64,000 bases of DNA from Bidens hawaiensis. Lineage: Eukaryota; Streptophyta; Magnoliopsida; Asterales; Asteraceae. The notes beneath the pieces were generated by a model. It ran no database searches. It saw only the letters and a program-made list of their open reading frames with translations, and was not told the DNA's origin. The stretch's first letter is position 1. The number at the start of each line of letters is the position of its first letter. The position numbers and the translations under genes were made by a program. The DNA lies in NCBI GenBank assembly GCA_021521415.1, contig JAIQDT010000001.1, positions 4,712,001 to 4,776,000 of the forward strand, written 5' to 3'. This document shows positions 1 to 12,009 of the stretch, piece by piece.

Positions 1-731
1 ATTAAGCGTGGATACATAAGAAACTTGTTCTTACGATTCTTAACCAGACAGTTCTCCTTGAGATGATAGAATATTAGCTCAGAAAATTTGAACGGTTTGT
101 TCAATATCAGAGTGAAGAATCCTGACTACAGCATGATTCGGAATTCATTAAAACCACCTTTACGTCCCCCAAGGCAATGAATAAGAACATGCAGCAAGTA
201 CTTGTACTGTTCGCACAAGTAGGCCTTGTTGTACTTGGAACGGTCCAGATCACCTTTATAAAATAATCGCTGGAACAATCCACATATCAAAGTCCGATCA
301 AATTCACATGGACTGTACATATTATCAGCAAATACGAGAACCCGACGTATCACACTAGGAGTAATAGTGATAGTCTTCTTCTGTACCATGGCAACAATGT
401 GGTTCTCAGCCTCCACGTAACTAGCAGTATCCCAGAATGGGCATATCATGCTAAAATGCATGGGAAAATTAGCGGATATAGCATAACTAATCCGAGAACG
501 TCGTAAAAATGCTATGATGTCTCCAAACATATCTTGATCAGCAAAATTCACTTTTAAAAACGCATATATGTTGTGCTTCTAATGAAAAGCGAGAGCGGGA
601 ACAGCCGGTGCTTGTTGTTGTTGGGGTGCTTGAACTTCAGCAGCTTGAGGTTCAACAACTTGTACAATAGGATCCTCTTGAACATCTGGGTTCTGTAGTG
701 CCGGAGCATCAAGTATAATATCACCTGCCAT
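1..731 (-). pseudogene. Broken N-terminal part of Sirevirus-like ORF3 (extra ORF downstream of pol)
   Basis: Reading leftward from an ATG at 729-731, the frame gives a short Gln/Ala/Pro-rich leader and then a domain clearly related to the N-terminus of the 959-aa ORF at 29939-32818. FLRRSRISYAIS matches FLLRSRIFHAIT there, and YLLHVLIHCLGGRKGG matches FLMHVMIVCMSGRKAG. The frame is broken by TAG codons at 579-581 and 126-128, but similarity continues in the same frame past both stops to the window edge (FYHLKEN and KFLMYPRL, matching FYEIDRQ and RFIMYPRF). It is therefore an old nonsense-mutated copy, cut by the window boundary. The family is common in Asteraceae Copia elements (recall, not searched). 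Its function is unknown. Confidence 0.8.
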
Positions 732-2400
732 TTCTAAAATACCAAAACCCGAATATTGGTAAACCCGAACTTAAAGATAATTTAAATCAAAATTCAATGT
801 ATACTTAGTGAAAATTGAATTATGTTTAATAATTAAAAAGGATAATTCGCTATAACGAATGGTGTCATTCATTATGACGAATAGACTGATTCGTTATACT
901 TATAATAACGATTGAGTTAATAGTGAAGGGGGGTATGAACGAATGAGTCCATTCGTGAATTATATAGAGCGAATGAAGGTCCATTCGTTATATATTCACA
1001 CGAATGTGTTAATTCGTTATGCAAGTACAACGAATGGGTGCATTCATCAAATTTAGACATGAATGAGAATCCATTCGTTGTCCATAACGAATTACACCAA
1101 TAATTATCAACTTTGACCCCAATCGTCAAAGTCAAAATTAATTGAAACTCAACCAGTCAACATGCATACCGAGAATAAATTAAACCTAACACAACGATGA
1201 ATCTACACAAAACTTGTATCATCAGTCTAGTAATGACATCGTTTAACAAACCAAACCAAACCAAACCAAACCAATCGGTTACACATACACCATGTTTTGC
1301 TGATGCTTTTGATTAATACATAAAACCGGTGAATAGATCATCTAATTAACCTATCAAAAGTACATTAATTATGACGAAAATTACTACTTTTGAATCTTCT
1401 ATACCTTATGATTGTTATTAGATCAAAGAAACAAGGTTTAGTGAAGGTTGTAAAATCTGAAAAAAATTTGCCAGAGGTTTTCAAGGGAAGGTGATGATTG
1501 ATGTGAACGAATTGGTCGATTCGTTCACCCATTGTTTAATATATAGTATAGATTTGCACGCAAACCTAGACACACGAATGAACCAATTCGTTAATTCAAA
1601 ATTAACGAATGGTTTACATAAGTTGTCTTATTCGTTAACCAATCTTAACGAATCAATCATAAATTAAAGAACCATAACGAATACCCAAAGATTCGTTCTT
1701 CATTCGTGATCTTTATTCATGACGAATGAGGTCATACGTTATCAAGTGAAGCGAAAGCGAATAGGTTCAACGAATGAAGACATTCGTTTTACTTTTACAT
1801 TACGAATGATCTTCATTTGTTATCAATAATGATAGCGAATGGATTCCATTCGTTATTCTCACAATAACGAATGAGTAAGATAAAAGAATCTCATTTTCAA
1901 ATTTCTAAGAATTAAATAATGCATTGAAACACGTGTCCCGATGAATATTACCGTTAGAATCTTTACCACTCGGGGTAAAACCGATACCTTAACGTGTTTT
2001 TGTTGCAAAACACATATGTTAAACGAATTAACTTAAAAGAATTAAATAAAAACATGGGAAAATCTTTTTAGTATTTTTCTTTTTCAAAATTTACCCTTTA
2101 GCTCGGAAATAAAAAATAAAGAAAAAATAAAAAAAAAGAATATTTTTGAATTTTGTATATTTTCGAATTAAAAACAAATACAACTATGAAAAATATGAAA
2201 TATATTCTATGAAAGCAGAAGATATTTTTGTGAGTTAAGTAGATATCATATTGACCAAATCGTCCTTCCATCTCAGTTTTATATTTCAGCGTTATTTTGA
2301 CTGGCGTTAAGTCGGTCATTGATATTGTTGTCCACTTAAATCTTAGAACAAATTTTCAAGTATTTTTGTGATATGAATTAGTTTCAATTAAAGCACAAAA
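732..2400 (-). repeat. Array of inverted ACGAATG/CATTCGT words upstream of the broken ORF3
   Basis: This noncoding stretch is full of ACGAATG and its complement CATTCGT, densest at 841-1115 and 1500-1870. Most are paired as ACGAATG, 4 nt, CATTCGT, for example at 855-872, 877-894, 939-956 and 1000-1017. A few pairs have 5 or 6 nt (969-988). The spacer bases vary while the words stay. In the sense of the element (-) this lies between pol and ORF3, the same place where the young element at 29448-41774 carries a different word array. A short (CCAAA)n tract sits at about 1246-1274. Confidence 0.8.
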
Positions 2401-3350
2401 TATCAGAAACTATTACCATATAATCTTGGTTTAGGTTTAATTTGACTTTTACCTTGTCACCTCAACTTGACTTAAACCATTATGCCTGAAGATCAAAATC
2501 TATGGTTTATAAGATTTATATTGATTAAGCAATCTAAGTTCATAATCCCCACTACAAGGTATACCCCCGTTATCAAGAAATACACCAAGCTTTCTTTACT
2601 GTGAATGAGTATGTACGAGTTCATCTGTAGGCTTACAGACATTGTATCCCCTAGGGTCCATTTCTTACCGGTATTAAGAATCACGCAAGGGAGGAATAAT
2701 GTATGACTCACAGCAGGTTTTGATCAAGTCAGTAATGAGTTTGTACGAAGTACAGCATTGATCAAGTTTATTGACTTAGGTTTTCTCTAAAAGCTTTTGA
2801 TATATTCAGATTATGAATACCCAGATAATAAGCCGCAAAAAGAGTCATAGTGTCCAGAAACTGGATGCATCCCATCAATACATAATTTAAGCCATAAGAC
2901 CATACACCACTGAAATGTTAACCATAAACTAGATGCATTTTATTTAGAACTTGTATGGTTTTAACAGATGTCACCTTAGGTTTATACATAATAGATGTAG
3001 TTATTAAATATTCATTTGTACGTATGATTAGTTTTATTGTTTCCATATATGTTTTGATTACTTTTAGGCACTTGTGACTGCCAGTTGAATCTAATATTTT
3101 GGATGTGTTTTTGTTAAGCGTACCTTTTGTTGTAACATGACGATATCTACTATCAAGATCAGAAACAAGCTTTGTACATAGAATTAGGAAAATAAGTAAC
3201 TTGGATAATCTGAGAGTTGTTAGTACTTTCAGATTGAAACCATTTGATGATTATCTAAATATTTCAATTGGATAAAACTCAGACGAAATCAAGAACAAGT
3301 ATGTGAATTTTTTTGGAGTGAATATCAAACCATAGAATAAGCGCCAAATG
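2401..3350 (-). other. Probable pol-ORF3 spacer of the decayed Sirevirus-like element
   Basis: No coding sequence is visible. The order of features (ORF3, word array, AT-rich spacer) follows the 32819-34903 spacer of the young element, but base-level similarity is weak. The element appears truncated before pol: no RT or RNase H is visible to the right. Sequence from 3351 to 3810 is unassigned and includes a GC-rich island at about 3455-3570 in otherwise AT-rich DNA that I do not recognise. Confidence 0.4.
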
Positions 3351-3813
3351 ATATATACTGATTAAAGTTTGGTAACTTCTTGTCGAATTTTAAATATTAA
3401 TTAAAATTCCCTCTTATTTCGACTTTGGAAAAAATAACGTAACATATTAATAAATTTATCTCGATCCTAGATAGGGTCGCCGCCCCTTGGACCGTGCTGC
3501 CAGAGGTATTGCCCCGGAACCCCATTCATTAGGGTCGCGACCATAACATCGTAATAACTGTGCACTCCGCACTTCTTGACTTGTTTAATGTATATTACTA
3601 TTTACATTTGGTCGACAAACCAATCAAATTACACTAAAATATTAAACGGTTAAGCTAAACGTACACTCTTATTCCTTACTTATCATACCCCTCTAAATTT
3701 TCAATTTCTAAAATATTTTTATTTGATATATTACTCTCTTTCAAAGAAAAAAATTTAATTTTTAGTCTCTCTTTAAAATATCAAATAAAAAATTATATAG
3801 CCTTTTTTTATTA

Positions 3814-4983
3814 CTAGGGTATAGCCCGTGTTACACATTGATGGAAAAACATGTCAACAAACATAATAAATTTAAACAACAAATTCAAGCAACACAAAAC
3901 TTCTTCAAACTTTCGGACCAAAACGTTAACCATTTACATTGTCTAGATATTAAAAGTTAAAAGTTACAATAAGATAATGTACATCGAACAACCAAAAAAT
4001 ATCAACAAAAGACATAAACATGTTCTTTCATATTAAACAACCATTAACTTCTTCAAACATTCTACCAAAAGAAACTTATTTTGTTTCACCGCTTGAAATA
4101 TAATAAAACAATAGCATCAAAATTAAATATATCATACTAACATATTTAATAATGAGTAATATTTGAACATTATGAAGTTGTTTTTATTAAAACAAAATAA
4201 CATACAACAACAATCAAAGTAAAATAACAACATAAAACATCTTTTTAACTTAAACCATTAAACCAAAAAGATATATTAATAAAAACCTTTTTTGGCCGTA
4301 ATTTTTGTACCTAACAAATTTGATACTCTTTTAAAACAACCTGTTTCGAAATATTTTCAAAATAGTTAAATATAAAAAAATTGGATTAGTCAACTTCAAA
4401 AAATTATGAATTTTTTTTATTTTTAACCAATCTTGCAACAAACTTTTAAATCACTGACATTAATATTTTGTTAAACTTGTAAAACTTAAAAACGTTTTAC
4501 AATAAATGAATCTTCAAATAACTTTGGAAAGATAAAAAAATTTATGTTGACTTTGAAAATAATTAAAGGTGAAAAATATGATACAAAAATCAATGAAAAC
4601 AAAATATAAACGTATAGGAAATAAATTATCAAATATTTTTAATATTCTTTGAAAACATTATGAAGATTTAGACTATCAAATTGTTTGGATGTTAGAATTA
4701 GAAGATTTATATTATGTTTAAAAAACTTATTAGTTAAAATAGGTAAAAATATAATACGTTTTTTATTATACATTATTGAGAAATTTAGTGATATTAATAT
4801 TTTGTGAAACTTAAAAAACGATTTATAATAAATGAAATTATAAAATACAACAAAAAAGTTGAATTTAACAAAATGCATAATAACGTACCTTATAGTTCAT
4901 AAGAGATAGATAATTTTAAACAAAATATTATAATTCAATGAATTCATAAATCTCTTTGAATATAACATTTGAAGTTATATACT

Positions 4984-5022
<39 letters not shown>

Positions 5023-6786
5023 CTGTAACTTTTTTAGTAGGTATGTATATCAAATATGACAATGTTATTAACGGAAAAGTAAGTCAACTTATTGAAATTG
5101 TTGGTTATGTTTTTTTAAATAATATGTCAAAAACCAAAAAGGTTAGGCTAGACAATTAAGAGATTATAAATGAATTAATGAAACACCGAACTCCAATTTC
5201 ATAAAGGATAAAACTAAACAAATAGGTCTCATTTTTAGCTTTAATTGTAATAGAATAGGAACCCGTGTTACACACAGGTGAAGAAACAAATAAACAAAAC
5301 ATATAACTATAGATAACATATTCAACCAACACAACAATTAGACACAAGTTTTTTACAAAAAGGTTAAACATATATATCTTCTACAAATTAAAAAATCATA
5401 GTTACAAAAACTTACTCTACACCTAACAGCAAAAAACCATAAGAAGACATAAACATGCTTTTATCATATTAGCCAACCATCAAGTTCTTTAACATTCAAC
5501 TCAAACAAACTAATTTTGCTTCACAGCCCAAAAATTAAAAAAAAAAGCAAAATCAACCTAATTAAATACACACTTTAAATATTAAGATATTTAGTATAAA
5601 AATAATTTATTTTTCTTAACCGACGTATATATACATGTATTTTAATAAAATATATATTAAAAATGATTAAATTAATTATTATATTTAAATGCGAATATTA
5701 TTAAAGACATTACTAACCAACGTATATGAATATCCCGTACAAACAGAAAATGTAATGGATGCGTATTTAAGATATTGACATTTTATGTTGAGTATGTATT
5801 AGGAAAATGAATTAAATTAGAATATATTAAATCGTTATTTAAGTTATAAATTTGTTTACCAAAATTTCTGGAACTATCAAAACTAATAGTCGATCAACAA
5901 TATTAAAGGAAGTTATTAACTTTAAAAATTTTAGAAAACACCGACCCACAATATAGTCAATTCCAAAAATAAATAAATAAATTATAGTCAACTTATTTAT
6001 TTGAAATTCGAATTATTAATTTGAATACACGTAAAAAACAATAATTATAAATAATGACTTTTTCAACCTTTTTATAGGATTTGGTTAAATTAGAATATAA
6101 TAAATTGTTATTTAAGTTATAAATCTGTTTACCAAAATGGTTAAACGAAATTTGTTATAGTCAAAGATCCTAAACACAACAAATATTAAAAAAATCATGG
6201 CATAATGTAATCTTAAAATTATTATATTTTTTAGTCGATCCATAAGTACCGTTAATGAAATGTGCATTCAATTTTGTTACAAATCCATTATCATTAATTG
6301 TAACGTTTATGTCTAATTATAAATTGGTCAAACATATAAGATAGGAAGTTTGTTGAATTTGAAAACTAATAAACATTATAATATTGACAATGGAAACCAA
6401 CATTTTCCATAACCAACTGTAATATATATTTTTTTTAAATTCAAATAATATTTCGATTTTTTATATTGCATTAATTGTTACAGTTTCCATAACCAAATGA
6501 TGACACGCATTAGCATTAATTGTGATATTTATGCCTCATTATACATTGGTCAAACAAAAAAGATGGAAAGTGTGTGGAAATTAGGAACTACTCAAAACTA
6601 TAATCTTACTAATGGAGATTAACAATAATATTGACAGTTGAGAAATAGTTTTTGGAAGTACAAAACTAAACAATATATATTTAATAGTTTAAATTATGAT
6701 GAAATTATATTCAAGAATTTTGATATAAATTCACAAATGTTAACAAAACTAAAGATTAATCATATCAAAATGAATTAATTTACATG
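3814..6786 (-). mobile_element. AT-rich Helitron-like sequence, at least two related blocks
   Basis: At 3814-3817 a CTAG sits next to GGGTATAGCCCGTGTTACAC, resembling the 3' end of a minus-strand Helitron, though without a strong hairpin. A second related block starts near 5248 (AACCCGTGTTACACACAGGT). The sequence after each shares phrases such as CAACAAAAGACATAAACATG and its variants, and a third relative is at 62900-63680. No Rep/helicase coding region is seen, so these would be non-autonomous. An (AT)n tract lies at about 4985-5022. Boundaries are approximate. Confidence 0.4.
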
Positions 6787-7220
6787 AATTATGTAAGGCC
6801 TCGGTTCCGGTGCCCTACTTTGGTGTTGAATTTACTCATAAACATAGTTCTAAACATCAGAGTTAATTAAAACTTTCGTGAAATATAAAACTTTCAATAA
6901 ACATTACACATCATTTCATAAATATGTTTTAAACAAACATCTTTTGTCTTTCATAATAAAACATCATTCATAAATACTTCATAAGTCTTCGGATGTCAGC
7001 TTCTTATTCTTCTACCAAGTGTCCTCCTTAAGCTAGCTGACTCATCCTACTCACCTACGTGCATATTAAAAGTCAGTTACGCTGAGTGAGTTCTAATTAA
7101 TCATGCAACATATAATACATTCATAATTACATACTTAAACTTATACACTTACTTATCATCATAATTTCTTTCATTTATATTCATATTCATACCTTAAGTT
7201 TTAAAGAGCATAACGCCCTA

Positions 7221-7420
7221 CTTTCCTAGAGTATTATTAGGGCCCGGTTTCCTGTTACCTCAAGTATTATTAAGGCCCGGTTCCCTCTTTCCTCGAGTAT
7301 TATTAGGGCCCGGTTCCCTCTTGCCTCGACTATTATTAGGGTTCAGTTCCCTCTTTCCTCAAATATTATTAGTGTTAGGTTCCCTATTGCCTTGAATATT
7401 ATTAGGGTCTGGTTCCCTTT
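7221..7420 (-). repeat. 33-bp minisatellite inside LTR copy (6 units)
   Basis: Units read TATTATTAGGGTCCGGTTCC plus CCTCTTGCCTCGA in varied forms. Related arrays lie at the same LTR position at 8405-8610, 10316-10520, 61470-61600 and, inverted and diverged, 46580-46780. The 33-bp period is a multiple of three, which keeps spurious reading frames open on both strands. Confidence 0.8.
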
Positions 7421-7785
7421 TCTTCTACACACCTTACCTTACCTTTCTTGTCTTTATAATATAACATTCATACACACTTTCAATAATGGCATACATACAT
7501 TATTCATACATACTTTATTTTACATACTCATTTCATACTTATTACACATTACCTTCCTTGACAATGCGTGCAATATCCGAAGATCGTTCACGTACCGTCA
7601 AGCATGAATTCATAACATACATATAGCTATCACATTTATCATTATGGTATACACTTACCACTAAAGGTAAGTGTATTAACAATCACATTGAGTATGCACA
7701 CAGCCCCGGAAGTATAACAAGGAAATGGGGCTATAAACTCACCCATCTCATGTTTCTTTATGAGTTTATTGTAACCCCCTTCCTT

Positions 7786-7908
7786 GAGCGACACATGGCT
7801 TTCTTGAACTGGCATCTTCTTTCTTTTCTTTCTTAAGTCCTATTCTCTGTTCGAGTCTAAGCATGTAGGATGCTTAATTCTCTCGAACTTATGCTCCGAT
7901 ACCAACTT
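7786..7908 (-). promoter_or_regulatory. Retroelement leader with primer-binding site (copy 2)
   Basis: The minus strand begins AGTTGGTATCGGAGCATAAG directly next to the LTR end at 7909, fitting an initiator-Met tRNA primer site with small changes. It is followed by a short leader to 7786, which joins abruptly to the middle of an LTR copy. Confidence 0.6.
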
Positions 7909-8404
7909 GTTAGGCCCCGGCCCTGGTCCCGGTGCCCTAGTTTTGGTGTTGGATTTACTTAAAAAAGCAGTTCTAAATATTAGAGTTAATTAAAATTTTC
8001 ACGGAATATAAAACTTTCAATAAACATTACACGTCATTTCATAAACATATCTTAAACAAACATCTTTTGTCTTTCATAATAAAACATCATTCATAAATAC
8101 TTCATAAGTCTTCGGATGCCAACTTCTTATTCTTCTGCCATGTGTCCTCCTCATGCTAGCTACCTCATCCTATTCACTTGCATGCATACTAAAAGTCATC
8201 TACGCTGAGTGAGTTCTAGTTAATCAGGCAACATACAATACATTCATAATTACATACTTAACTTGCTTTGCTTTCTTTAATGTACATACATATATACTTT
8301 CGTTCATACTTTATACTTTCATACATTCGTTCATTATACACTTACTTATCTTCATACTTTCTTTCTTTTATATTTATACCTTACGTTTTAAAGAGAATTA
8401 AGCC

Positions 8405-8610
8405 CTACTTTCCTTGAGTATTATTAGGGCCCGATTCTCTCTTGCCTCGAGTATTGTTAGGGCCCAGTTCCCTCTTGCCTCGAATATTATTAGGCTTCGG
8501 TTCCCTCTTGCCTCGAATATTATTAGGGTACGGTTCCCTCTTGCCTCGAATATTATTTGGGTTCGGTTCCCTCTTACCTCGAATATTATTAGGGTCTGGT
8601 TCTCTTTTCT
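8405..8610 (-). repeat. 33-bp minisatellite in partial LTR 7909-8951
   Basis: Six units of the same family as 7221-7420. Short apparent ORFs over this interval on both strands are products of the period and not genes. Confidence 0.8.
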
Positions 8611-8951
8611 TCTATACACCTTACCTTACCATTCTTGCCTTTATAATATAATATTCATACACACTTTTAATATTAGCATAAATACATTATTCAAACATAC
8701 TTTCTTTTACATACTTATTTCATACTTATTACACATTACCTTCCTTGACAATACGTGCAATATCCAAAGATCGTTCACATACCCCGTCAGGCATGCATTC
8801 ATAACATATATATAACTATCACATTTATCATTATTTTGTGTATTAACAATCACATTGAGTATGCATACAGCCCCGAAATCATAACAAGGAAATGGGCTAG
8901 AAACTCACATGTCTCATGTTTCTTTCTGAGTTTATTGTAATCCCCTTCCTT

Positions 8952-9073
8952 GAGCGACATATGGCTTTCTTGAACTGGCATCTTCTTTCCTTTCTTTCTT
9001 ATGTCTCATTCTCTGTTCGAGTCTAATCATGTAGGATGCTTAATTATCTCGAACTTATTCTCTTATACCAACT
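8952..9073 (-). promoter_or_regulatory. Retroelement leader with primer-binding-site remnant (copy 1)
   Basis: The + strand ends in CTTATACCAACT against the LTR end. Read on the minus strand this is AGTTGGTATAAG, a decayed form of the initiator-Met tRNA primer site (TGGTATC...). The second copy, 7786-7908, keeps a better match (TGGTATCGGAGCA). The two leaders are close to 90 percent identical by eye. Confidence 0.6.
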
Positions 9074-9103
9074 TGTAAGGCCCCGGTCCCGGTGCCCTAC
9101 TTT

Positions 9104-9845
9104 CATCGACGGAACCAGGGGAGGGTCAAAGGGTCCGATGACCCTCCAGTCGCCAGATTTTATGTTAACATGAAAATATCACGGAGAAGCTTCCTTGAAG
9201 TTTGACCCTCTAAATGGTCTGTTCTGAAGTATTCTAAGTGTGAAAAGAAGATGAAACCAGTGTATTAGTTGGAGTTTTTTTTCCGGCAGCAGCTAACATT
9301 CTGAATACATGAAAGAGAAAGGAGGAAGAAGATAAATTTGCTTTTGTCATTTTGTGTCAAAAGTTATTGCTACTTTCCCAAACTACACACCCGATTAATT
9401 ACTTTTATCCTATATGTAAATATATTTTTTCATATTACTATTTCCAAAAAATAAGAGTAGAGGAAGATGTGTATTTAGTTTTTACTCTGTTATTGATTTT
9501 GGTTGTATATGAATTTACTTTTTTTTTGTTTGCATTAGTCACTCGACTAACTTATTATATTTCAGTATTTGACTTATCATTTTCCATGTATAGTTATTAG
9601 TTATAATAAAAATATTATAATTTAAAAAAAAAACAAATAGCTAAAAGGCATTTTTTTATAACATAAATATGCTTCTTTAAAAATATACATTACAAATACA
9701 ACTCAAACCAATATGTTTTTTCATATGTAAAAAATGAAATAATTCACAAAGGCTTCAAGATTCGAAGACCAGAAGTATAACTGATATCTACTATTGAAAG
9801 GTAAAATTTGGACCCTCTAGTTTTAATTTTTTGGTTCCGCCACTG
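9104..9845. mobile_element. Non-autonomous hAT element, 8-bp TSD CCTACTTT
   Basis: The left end CATCGACGGAACCA and the right end TGGTTCCGCCACTG are imperfect 14-bp inverted repeats resembling the plant hAT consensus CAGTGGCGGA. CCTACTTT is present at 9096-9103 and again at 9846-9853, the 8-bp duplication expected of hAT. Sub-terminal GAGGGTC and GGACCCTC are also inverted. Internal DNA is AT-rich and encodes no transposase. It interrupts the LTR just inside its end. Confidence 0.85.
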
Positions 9846-10315
9846 CCTACTTTGGTGTTGGATTTACTCAAAACACAGTTCTAAATATCAGAGTTAATTA
9901 AAACTTTCGCGGAATATAAAACTTTCAATAAACATTACACATCATTTCATAAACATGTCTTAAACAAACATCTTTTGTCTTTAATAATAAAGCATCATTC
10001 ATAAATACTTCATAAGTCTTCGGATGCCTGCTTCTTATTCTTATGCCATGTGTCCTCCTCAAGCTAGCTACCTCATCCTACTCACCTGCGTGTATACTAA
10101 AAGTCAGCTATGCTGAGTGAGTTCTAGTTAATCAGACAACATACAATACATTCATAATTACATACTTAACCTGGTTGCTTTCTTTAATGTACATAAATAT
10201 ATACTTTTGTTCATACTTTATACTTTCATACCTTCGTTCATTATACACTTACTTACCTTCATACTTTCTTTCTTTTATATTCATACACCTTAAGTTTTAA
10301 AGAGCATTACGCCCC

Positions 10316-10520
10316 ACTTTCCTCGAGTATTATTAGGGCCTGGTTCCCTGTTGCCTCGAGTATTATTAAGGCCCGGTTCCCTCTTTCCTCGAGTATTATT
10401 AAGGCCCGGTTCCCTCTTGCCTCGACTATTATTAGGGTTCGGTTTCCTCTTGCCTCGAATATTATTAGGGTTCGGTTCCCAGTTTCCTTGAATATTATTA
10501 GGGTCCGGTTCCCTTTTCTT
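10316..10520 (-). repeat. 33-bp minisatellite in the full LTR
   Basis: Six units, beginning after GCCCCACTTTCCTCGAG. Same family and same LTR position as the arrays at 7221 and 8405. Confidence 0.8.
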
Positions 10521-10989
10521 CTATACACCTTACCTTACCTTTCTTGTCTTTATAATATAACATTCATACACACTTTCAATATTGGCATACATACATTATT
10601 CATACATGCTTTCTTTTACATACTCATTTCATACTTATTACACATTACCTTCCTTGACAATACGTGCAATATCCGAAGATCGTTCAAGTACCGTCAAGCG
10701 TGCATTTATAACATACATATAACTTTCACATTTATCATTATGGCATACACTTACCACTTAAGGTAAGTTTATTAACAATCACATTGAGTATGCACACAGC
10801 CCCGAAAACATAACAAGGAAATGTGGCTAGAAACTCACATGTCTCTTGTTTCTTTCTGAGTTTATTGTAATCCCCTTCCTTAATTGAGTACGACTAACTG
10901 TATATCAAGCATACGTATCAATTATCTAATCTCAAACTATTCCTTTAAGTTTCACCAGAAATGGTTAAGTCTGGTCTATTCTATTGGCC

Positions 10990-11480
10990 TTGTAAGGCAT
11001 TGCATTCGAATTGGCATGGCAAGGCATTGTATTCGAATACATTGGTATTCGAATACATTTGTATTCAAATATATGTGTATTCGAATACATTTGTATTCGA
11101 ATACTCTTGCCTTTGAATATAATTGTATTTGAGTAATCATTTGTATTCGAGTTGATATTGTGTTCTAATGGTCCACCTTAACACCATTGCATTTGAATAG
11201 AACACTTTTATGCATAAGGGGATTGTATTCGAATAGAAGTTATTTGAATGTCATTCGTATGTGAACTTCCCATGTATTCGAATGGCATGTACTTGGAGTA
11301 TATTTGTATTCGAATTCCCCATGTATCCACTTTGTATTCGAATATAATGTATTCGAATTGAGCCTATATTCGAATACATATAGTATTCGAATAAGCAACA
11401 CTTGTTAAATTTGTCCTCTCTTTCCTTTATTCGAATGGGCTTGTTTTGCTTGAACCACAGTGTATTCGAATGGGTTAGAA
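10990..11480. repeat. Array of GTATTCGAATAC words in the LTR
   Basis: The perfect 12-bp palindrome GTATTCGAATAC occurs at least four times between 11029 and 11105, with many half-forms (TTCGAATAC, TATTCGAAT) to 11480. It lies in the transcribed part of the LTR. A related array is in the LTR at 44586-47216. Confidence 0.8.
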
Positions 11481-12001
11481 TACACTTGAATGCGATTGTA
11501 CTCGTTGGTCTACCTTATGTTTAGAACACACTATATCACTTCTTGAACATTTCCATTACCATTTTGACTAAGATCTAGGTCGTTTGTCAATAAAGTTCCA
11601 ACCTTTATTGGGTTTTAAACGCATTTAAGCTAGATCTAGGGTTTCTTAGATGAACCGTATTTATTCACGAGTTCACTAAGTCCATTTTGAACATCAAGTT
11701 TACATTTTTATGATACATCTATACCTGATTTGCTCTAGGGTAAAGTTTTAGGGCAAACCGTTAATAAAAATGAGATCTTAATACGTAAAGAACATATCTT
11801 TTTTCGCGCTTACAGGCTACGGTTGGCTTTGTTATGCAAATTTAGAGTTGTATCTTGCTTGTGTAACCAAGATCTATCAAGATCCAAGCTTGGTTTGGTC
11901 TTGGATCCTTGGCCGAAATATTAGAGAGAGTTTGTGTGTGTTTTAGTGTGTGTAGGGAGGTCAGGAGATAAGAAATGAGGGTTTTATGGAGGTTTAAAGA
12001 G

Positions 12002-12009
12002 TATTTATA
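12002..12009 (-). promoter_or_regulatory. TATA box of the 9074-12173 LTR
   Basis: TATAAATA on the minus strand is followed downstream by CT-rich leader sequence. The equivalent box in the related LTR at 44586-47216 is TATAAATA at 44744-44751, in the same context (just after GGGCTTAAGA, before CTCCCTTAAACC). Confidence 0.6.

Noticed and set aside
4956..5159. ORF with Tyr-Ile repeats
   Set aside because: Translation of an (AT)n microsatellite.
7221..7420. Regularly spaced repeats that could suggest a CRISPR array
   Set aside because: Units are contiguous with no unique spacers and lie inside plant LTRs; this is a minisatellite.
8398..8651. Overlapping short ORFs on both strands with repeated residues
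   Set aside because: They are read-through of the 33-bp minisatellite, whose period is a multiple of three. The same applies at 10307-10528, 7392-7607 and 61515-61808.
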